DNA from: Dunaliella salina
Lineage: Eukaryota; Chlorophyta; Chlorophyceae; Chlamydomonadales; Dunaliellaceae
Reading direction: 5' to 3'
Length of the DNA stretch: 12,741 nt
NCBI GenBank assembly: GCA_002284615.2
Contig: MU069531.1
Span: 489,140 to 501,880 of the forward strand
Shown here: positions 7,940-12,741 of the stretch, in pieces
How the letters are laid out: every line of letters begins with the position of its first letter
Position numbering within the stretch: the first letter of the stretch is position 1
The notes under the pieces: generated by a model
Databases searched by the model: none
Told to the model about the DNA's origin: nothing
The model's input: only the letters and a program-made list of their open reading frames with translations
Made by a program: the position numbers and the translations under genes

Positions 7940-8540
7940 GACCCGGGCAGAGTGGCGATGTGTGAAAATGCGCTGCTGCATCAATGTGGCTGGGCAATCT
8001 GGGCGCTCGCAGGTATTGGTGGAACACGGCAGAGAGCTGAGGCAGGAACACAATGGGATGCTGCATCCTGTTGCATGGTGGCACTCTGTTTTTTCAACAC
8101 AATGCCGATGGCGTGCAATGATAGAGATGAGATCACAGGCCAGGTTTGACTCCCGGAGACACTTCATATGAATTGGCTGAGCCATTCAAGAACCCAATTG
8201 CCTCACTCCGCGGTCCATCCATAAGCTACAGGTACTAGTGCTTAAGTGCGCGCTTGCTCACACTTAACGCAGCCACTCAACAGGCATCTGTGGTTGATGC
8301 AACTCAGCCATGGAATGTCTGGGCTGACTCACAGTTTCAGTGCTGACTGTTAAGTCTTTCCTGAATGCACACTGGCTGTCGCCCAGCGTAGGCTTCACTT
8401 TGCTTTAGCTGCCTGGAAATGAGGCCTAAATCCGCTTACATGGACTTCTTCTCTTTAATGAGCAGGCTAGCAGCCAGTCGCTTTGACTGGAGGCCTTCTT
8501 TCCCCTTTTAAATGCAAAGTTGTGCCCAGGCAGTCATCGT
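7940..8540. other. Probable A/B intron; no other feature seen
   Basis: There is no coding island with adequate borders. A frame shared with exon B stops at a TGA near 7966. The remaining sequence is unremarkable. Confidence 0.4.
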
Positions 8541-8544
8541 GCAC

Positions 8545-8744
8545 CAACCGAGCCGCACCTGCTCGCTGGAAGGCGCTCTCAAACGGTAAGGAGGCAGCAT
8601 CAAAATGCTTTGCAGCAGGTGCGGCAGAAGGAACACTGAAAGGGCCGTGGTCGTGGCGGCGGCCACCGTTGTTAGTGCGCAAGGGCACCAAGCGTTGTCG
8701 GAAGGTACGGGCAGGCGGAGGGGGGCTGCCAAAGCGCCCTGATC
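8545..8744 (-). CDS. Putative internal exon A of a large unidentified protein
   Basis: This is a proposed exon of the minus-strand gene. It is preceded by a good acceptor (CTCTTTGCAG, then GATCAGG) and is open with two bases completing a split codon. The chosen frame reads SGRFGSPPPPARTFRQR, then RRHDHGPFSV, then KHFDAASLPFESAFQR. This Gly/Pro/Ser/Arg-rich composition resembles the other exons. A second frame is also open but gives a Cys/Leu-rich, less natural sequence. Two donors are possible: TTG|GTGCAC, ending the exon at 8545 in phase 0, or CAG|GTGCGG, ending at 8559 in phase 1. The phase-0 choice matches the acceptor of exon B. There is no ATG in this frame, so an upstream exon would be needed, and I could not find one. 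No domain is recognised. Joining it to the core gene is an inference. Confidence 0.4.
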
Positions 8745-9396
8745 CTGCAAAGAGCCAAAATTTCGCAGGTTACAAGGTTAAAAGAAAGAAGCCATTGTTC
8801 AAAGCGTAGGCTGCAAATAAAAAAGGAACCTTTGCAAAATTGTGCACAGAGTGTGCCAGCTGTTTAGTGAATCCTGGGAAAATCATATTGTGCCCTCCCT
8901 TGCATGCTTGTCACTATAACGATAGCATGCTTTGTCACTGCGATGATAGCATCACAAAAATGGCCTGTAGCTTCTGTTTAGTAATTGCTGGTCTTATTCC
9001 CTTGCAACAATCAATCCAAGCCAACAGGGAAGCTAAAGATCTGAAGAACAATGCAGCAATGGACCTTTGCCCAAAAGCCAGTATCGAGGTGCTTGCTTAT
9101 CGGTCCTGATATTCCTTAATACTCTGAGTTAAATGTTTTTAAAAGTCATGTTTATATGTCAACACCCCTAACTACTGGGAAGCCCTTTAGAACTTAAAAA
9201 GTGACACAACAAATGCAATCCTTGACACTGTTTGCACGGCTCCTCATGGAACACTTGTCGATGCTCAAATGAAGCACTTGCGGAGTGCAAGGGGTTGGAC
9301 ACCTAGATCAGGCACGTAATGAATACAACTGCAGGCTGTCTGACCCCAAGTGCGGTGGGAGTGGCTAAGAACCAGCAAATTCACTAGAGGGATCAA
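8745..9396. other. No supported gene
   Basis: The region is AT-richer than the exons. There is a short direct repeat (GTCACTATAACGATAGCATG, then TTGTCACTGCGATGATAGCATC) near 8910-8952. An upstream exon for exon A might lie here, but none can be chosen. Confidence 0.4.
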
Positions 9397-9470
9397 GCAA
9401 GTGGCTGTTCGGGATGATACTGCAAGCATTGTTTAAAGCATTATCAGCATTATCCCAAACAGCCACTTGC
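9397..9470. repeat. 74-nt foldback with 26-nt arms
   Basis: The left arm 9397-9422 (starting GCAAGTGGCTGTTCGGGATG) and the right arm 9445-9470 (complement starting GCAAGTGGCTGTTTGGGATA) match at 23 of 26 positions, with a 22-nt loop. One mismatch becomes a G-U pair in RNA. The shape fits a small-RNA precursor or the remains of a tiny foldback element. No coding evidence overlaps it. Confidence 0.75.
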
Positions 9471-9760
9471 CCAACGGCTGGGACGCCTTCCCCCCCCCTT
9501 TCACAGCTGACTGACGCACAGACACCTGGGCACCCAGGTCACACACATGGCCTGTGCAGCTCGTCGCTTGAGCAGAGCCTGCTGCAGTTGTGGCGCCCAC
9601 ACGAAAGCCCTTCTGCTGAAACAACTTTGACAAACCCAGCAGGAGGGTCTCAAACCTGTTACTATCGGACCGCACATGTCAATCCGTTCAGTACCTACAT
9701 ATCCAGATACCTGAGATACAGGACTATCGATTGATGTATGTTCGGTTCTCAATGGTGGGG
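9471..9760. other. No supported gene
   Basis: Two minus-strand frames are open here, and one contains LQQALLKRRAAQAM. Its possible splice borders give phase 0 or 2, which does not fit exon A in phase 1. I therefore do not call an exon. Confidence 0.35.
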
Positions 9761-11000
9761 GCCCCGGCCTGAGAAGGGGGGTCCAGGAGAACTTTTAAGG
9801 ACCACCCCTCCAGTTTTTTTGTAAAAAAAATCTCAACATGTCATCAGATTCCTGAGCTTGAGAGATGTTGACAGGCACCCTTTTCATGACTTGAAGCAAG
9901 ATGGGTTGCCAGCGTGCATGACTCAAAGTGAGTGCCACTGGAACATGGGTAAGAGCCGCAGGGGGCTTGGAAGCAAAGGTCCAGCAGATCATACCTGATT
10001 CCCAGGAAAGTGACAATGTGTGATGCGTCATTGCATGGTGGAGTAAGGAGGGCAGTTTGTGGACATGCAGGGCAGTTTTGGGCACCAGGCAAAGTTTTAA
10101 AGTGCTCTTTACAATTGCCCCAAAACTCTGCAATTCACCTTTTCTGTGTGGGGAATATGGAGAAAGATAGCCATCTAAAGAGGAGCAGATTGGCACCCTA
10201 CTTGTTTGGGTTGGGGCACTGGAAGGAGGTTTCGGGGAGAAGGGGGCCAAGGGGTTCCAGCGCAATGTTTATACGCGCCTTCCAGGGAAAAATTTTCCTT
10301 TCTCCTGAACCCAAACTAGGATTTCAAGCCAATGCCAGAATGTGGCCAAGTATGGGGTGCCCCATAAGGTGGTACACTTGATCATGTATAGAGCTCATGT
10401 GTGAAACTTTATAAAGCGCTATAACTTTGTAGCGGTTGCTTGCACCAAAATGGAATTCAGTGTTCTAGAAAGCTTGATGGTACGAATTCTCGTCTGGCAC
10501 CTGTAACCAGTGGTGGTCCAGGCCTGGTCAAGGGTTGGCTTGAAATCGAGGCTGACCTCGGAAATTCAAGTCCAAATTTGGACCTTGGCATTATTCTGTA
10601 TCATTAAAGAAGGGTGACAAAAAGTTCCCATAGTAAATCACCTCATTTTTTTTACACCAGTGTCTGCTAAACAGCTACTACGCACTTCAAGATAAATGTG
10701 ACAAAATGGAATAAAGTTGGAATTTCCCATTTTTCCGCCCTTTTCAACAAATTGCCAGAGGGGGTTCGCCGGCCACTTTGTCAGACATGCTCTATCTAGT
10801 GGTTCTTTCTCAAATCAATCTAACAAAGCCAACCATTATGTTTTCATGACTGAATATTATGCCTTCCAAAAATGACAAAAAGACGGAGCACTCGAGATCA
10901 CCCTCCTGGCCTCAAATCACCCAAAAACGGCCCACAATTCCACCCTGAACCCAACTTCACTCCCAAAGTTTTCTTTATGCAAACCCCATTATATTCTAAC
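9761..11000. other. AT-richer non-coding block, possibly decayed repetitive DNA
   Basis: No reading frame of convincing composition is present. The longest frames on both strands lack any domain and overlap one another. A stem of GGGGGTCC with GGACCACCCC lies at 9777-9808, followed by a T7/A8 foldback at about 9814-9831. The block may contain a weak third copy of the 1.15-kb spaced repeat near 9895-10060. Confidence 0.35.
10518..10587. repeat. Cluster of three palindromes
   Basis: Within 70 bp are CCAGGCCTGG (10518-10527), the stem-loop CGAGG-CTGA-CCTCG (10547-10560) with outer arms CTTGAA and TTCAAG, and the perfect 14-bp palindrome GTCCAAATTTGGAC (10570-10583). Confidence 0.8.
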
Positions 11001-11300
11001 ATCCTGCATATTCAAAAAGTGGAAATACGAGGGTCAAAAATCGACCCATTTGGCACCCCTTGTGCTGGATTTTCTGTGAGGGAAATGGCTGAACTTCTTT
11101 ATCTGACCAACCGTTGGGTCTGTTCACCCGTTTTGCAAAGACAGGTTTTTGATACAAGGACCTCAAGTTATCAAAAACCTCAATGTCAGCCAGTGGGTGG
11201 TCAGCAATGGAGTTTGGTGGTGAAAAACAGGGTTCACGCCATTGGATTTTTGGCACGTTGCCCATCACAAGCCCTTTCAAACTCTTGTGTTGCAGAAGGC
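11001..11300. repeat. Copy 1 of a diverged segment repeated 1.14-1.15 kb away
   Basis: Colinear matches to 12150-12440 include TTCAAAAA, GTCAAAAATCGACC with CTCAAAAGTTGACC, TTTTGATACAAG, TGGTGNTGA/GTGGTGAGAA and CTCTTGTGTTGCAGA with CTCTTGTTACAGA. The offset changes smoothly from 1154 to 1140, as expected of true homology with small indels. A plus-strand frame of 168 codons covers 10872-11378, but it lacks a recognisable domain. Confidence 0.6.
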
Positions 11301-12149
11301 TTGGAAAACAGATTTATTTTTTCCAAGTTTGAAAGCTGCTGGTCATTGGCATCATTCGCTGGAGCATACATGGAGTAACTGATTTTGGGCCTCACATAGC
11401 CCCCTCTGACATTGCCCCAACTTTTCAAGCACCCTTGCTCAGACACCAAGCCACTTTGGCAACTCTTTCAGCGGAGCTGTACCTTAGTGATGATTAATTA
11501 TCACTGAACATAAATGCACAGAAATTCTTGGGGAACGCGAGGCCAGAAAGGCTCAGAAAATTTCCCTGTACAAACACCCCAAGCTGGCCGAGTCAGGATC
11601 CTCTGATAAACACCGGAAAGGTAAATGAAATGTAATAAAAACGACAAAAGTACTCGAGCGTTCTGAAAGTTGGGTTACTGCCTTAAGTGGAGAAAGGACA
11701 AGCCAAGGTGCCAGCAGAGGCCTGTTCACTCTAGATTTTGTTGCTTGCTCGCGATGATTCCATGTTATGTGAGCATCTGAGCGGAGTTCAGCAGGGGATC
11801 GTATGCATCAAACATTGAGGTTTGTGAACCCATCCATTTCCTTTTGACTTCTGTATACCTGCGTACACAAACATGATGTTTCTGCATGTAAGTGAACGTT
11901 TGAACACCTGTAAGGAGGTCAACTGGCCTACATCACCCGGCATGCTCTTTCTCGTTTTTTTTTTTTTCTTACCATGCCAGCCATCATCTTGTTCAACACC
12001 ATTTTCTCCAAAAATATGAAAAATGGAGACCTCCAGATTCACTCCTTTCTCCAGACAAACCTAAATTAATCAACAGCCTCTCCTTGGTATCATTTTTCAC
12101 TTGCCAAAACTGACTTCAAGAAATCGTCTTTGTGGCCTCTAGACACTAT
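11301..12149. other. No supported gene between the two repeat copies
   Basis: The region is AT-rich with short frames only and a run of T near 11955. I see no RNA gene or mobile-element terminus. Confidence 0.35.
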
Positions 12150-12440
12150 GCTGATGTCTTGTATTTCAAAAACAGATGGGCTTGCTCAAAAGTTGACCAG
12201 CACCACACTGGGTCTGGAAATTCTCAGGAATAGCAAGTTTTTTGTATTCATAACTGGGTCTTCACAAGCCTTTCTTTTGCAGTGACACTCTTTTGATACA
12301 AGTGCTCCAAAACCGTGAAAAACTCCCAGTTTGGTGCTCTGAGTAATTGAGAAAAGAGATGTGGTGAGAAGCATGCCATGGCTGACATAGCGCGCGAGCC
12401 ATAAGTGGCTACTCTCATGCCCTCTTGTTACAGAGAGCAC
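12150..12440. repeat. Copy 2 of the diverged segment
   Basis: This is the partner of 11001-11300. Read on the minus strand in matching frames, the two copies give 33-residue stretches that both begin CFSP and end LYQK-x-V-x-AK (14 of 33 residues equal by hand alignment). This shows the homology but does not prove that either copy is coding. A frame of 124 codons in another phase covers 12186-12560. Confidence 0.6.
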
Positions 12441-12658
12441 ACTATGCAGGGAGCGCGGACACCAATTGGGGCTTTTGGGGCTTGGGGCAGTTAAACCATC
12501 TGGAATTCTTGCACTTATATGCATGCTGTATGAGGCTTTCACTTGGTCTACCAGGGTCAAAGCACACTAGCAAGCTTTTGCAGCACAATCAAGAAATCCC
12601 TCTTTTCCTGGGCGTTACAATGTGCAGCACTTCAGGCTCTCAAGATGTCAGCACATGG

Positions 12659-12660
<2 letters not shown>

Positions 12661-12741
<81 letters not shown>
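12661..12741 (+). repeat. (GT)n microsatellite cut by the window end
   Basis: A perfect GT repeat starts at 12661 and continues to the last base, so its full length is unknown. It has the opposite strand orientation to the two (AC)n tracts in the gene. Confidence 0.97.

Noticed and set aside
7557..8171. 204-codon plus-strand frame over 7557-8171
   Set aside because: Most of it is the (AC)n Thr/His run and the antisense of exons B and C. Splice signals and composition favour the minus strand.
9501..9675. Possible small upstream exon with LQQALLKRRAAQAM
   Set aside because: Its CAG acceptor and CAG|GTGTCT donor give phase 0 or 2, while exon A needs phase 1, and no other support exists.
9795..10265. 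156-codon minus-strand frame as a gene or transposase fragment
   Set aside because: No catalytic motif or known family is visible, and a second minus-strand frame is open over the same bases.
10872..11378. 168-codon plus-strand frame as a gene
   Set aside because: It has no recognisable domain, overlaps minus-strand frames of similar quality and lies across a diverged duplication with unrelated frames in the other copy.
1..12741. tRNA, rRNA, CRISPR array or bacterial-type operon
   Set aside because: I saw no tRNA-like arms with box A/B strings, no rRNA segment and no regularly spaced identical repeats. Ribosome binding sites and packed genes are absent.

Overview
The window looks like nuclear DNA of a eukaryote, most likely a chlorophyte green alga of the Chlamydomonas/Dunaliella/Volvox kind. 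There is no operon-style packing. Coding is in short, GC-richer islands separated by long introns. Splice sites have the form CAG|GTG..., acceptors end in YGCAG, proteins are rich in Ala/Gly/Ser/Gln, and long (AC)n tracts and CAG-coded glutamine runs are present. The organism is an inference from style. No conserved protein domain is recognised anywhere in the window.

Bases 1 to about 8750 are best read as part of one large minus-strand gene transcribed from high to low coordinates. I propose six exons: A 8744-8545, B 7932-~7827, C 7724-7228, D 5647-4777, E 3763-3497 and F 1657-980. Exons C to F are the well-supported core. Each is open along its length, starts and ends at good splice sites, and the phases fit (C ends phase 0 and D starts phase 0; D/E and E/F are phase 1; F ends phase 1). 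The core encodes roughly 770 residues of mostly disordered-looking protein: two glutamine runs, an Ala/Pro repeat, an acidic run, a Gly-rich repeat block, and basic-Ser/Thr motifs such as RRTSS and KRSGS. The first and last exons of the gene are not identified.

The introns are the most unusual part. Each is filled with its own family of diverged tandem repeats. In two introns (D/E and E/F) the repeat unit includes a copy of the neighbouring exon end plus the 5' splice site, so decoy donors are spread along the intron. The C/D intron carries a 37-50 bp minisatellite interrupted by a small MITE-like insert. The B/C intron is essentially a (GT)n tract on the transcribed strand.

Bases ~8745-9740 hold no gene I can support, but include a 74-nt foldback with 26-nt arms. 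Bases ~9740-12650 are AT-richer and have no recognisable gene. A segment of about 280 bp there occurs twice, 1.14-1.15 kb apart, possibly with a third weaker copy, and there is a cluster of palindromes near 10.52-10.59 kb. The window ends inside a (GT)n microsatellite.
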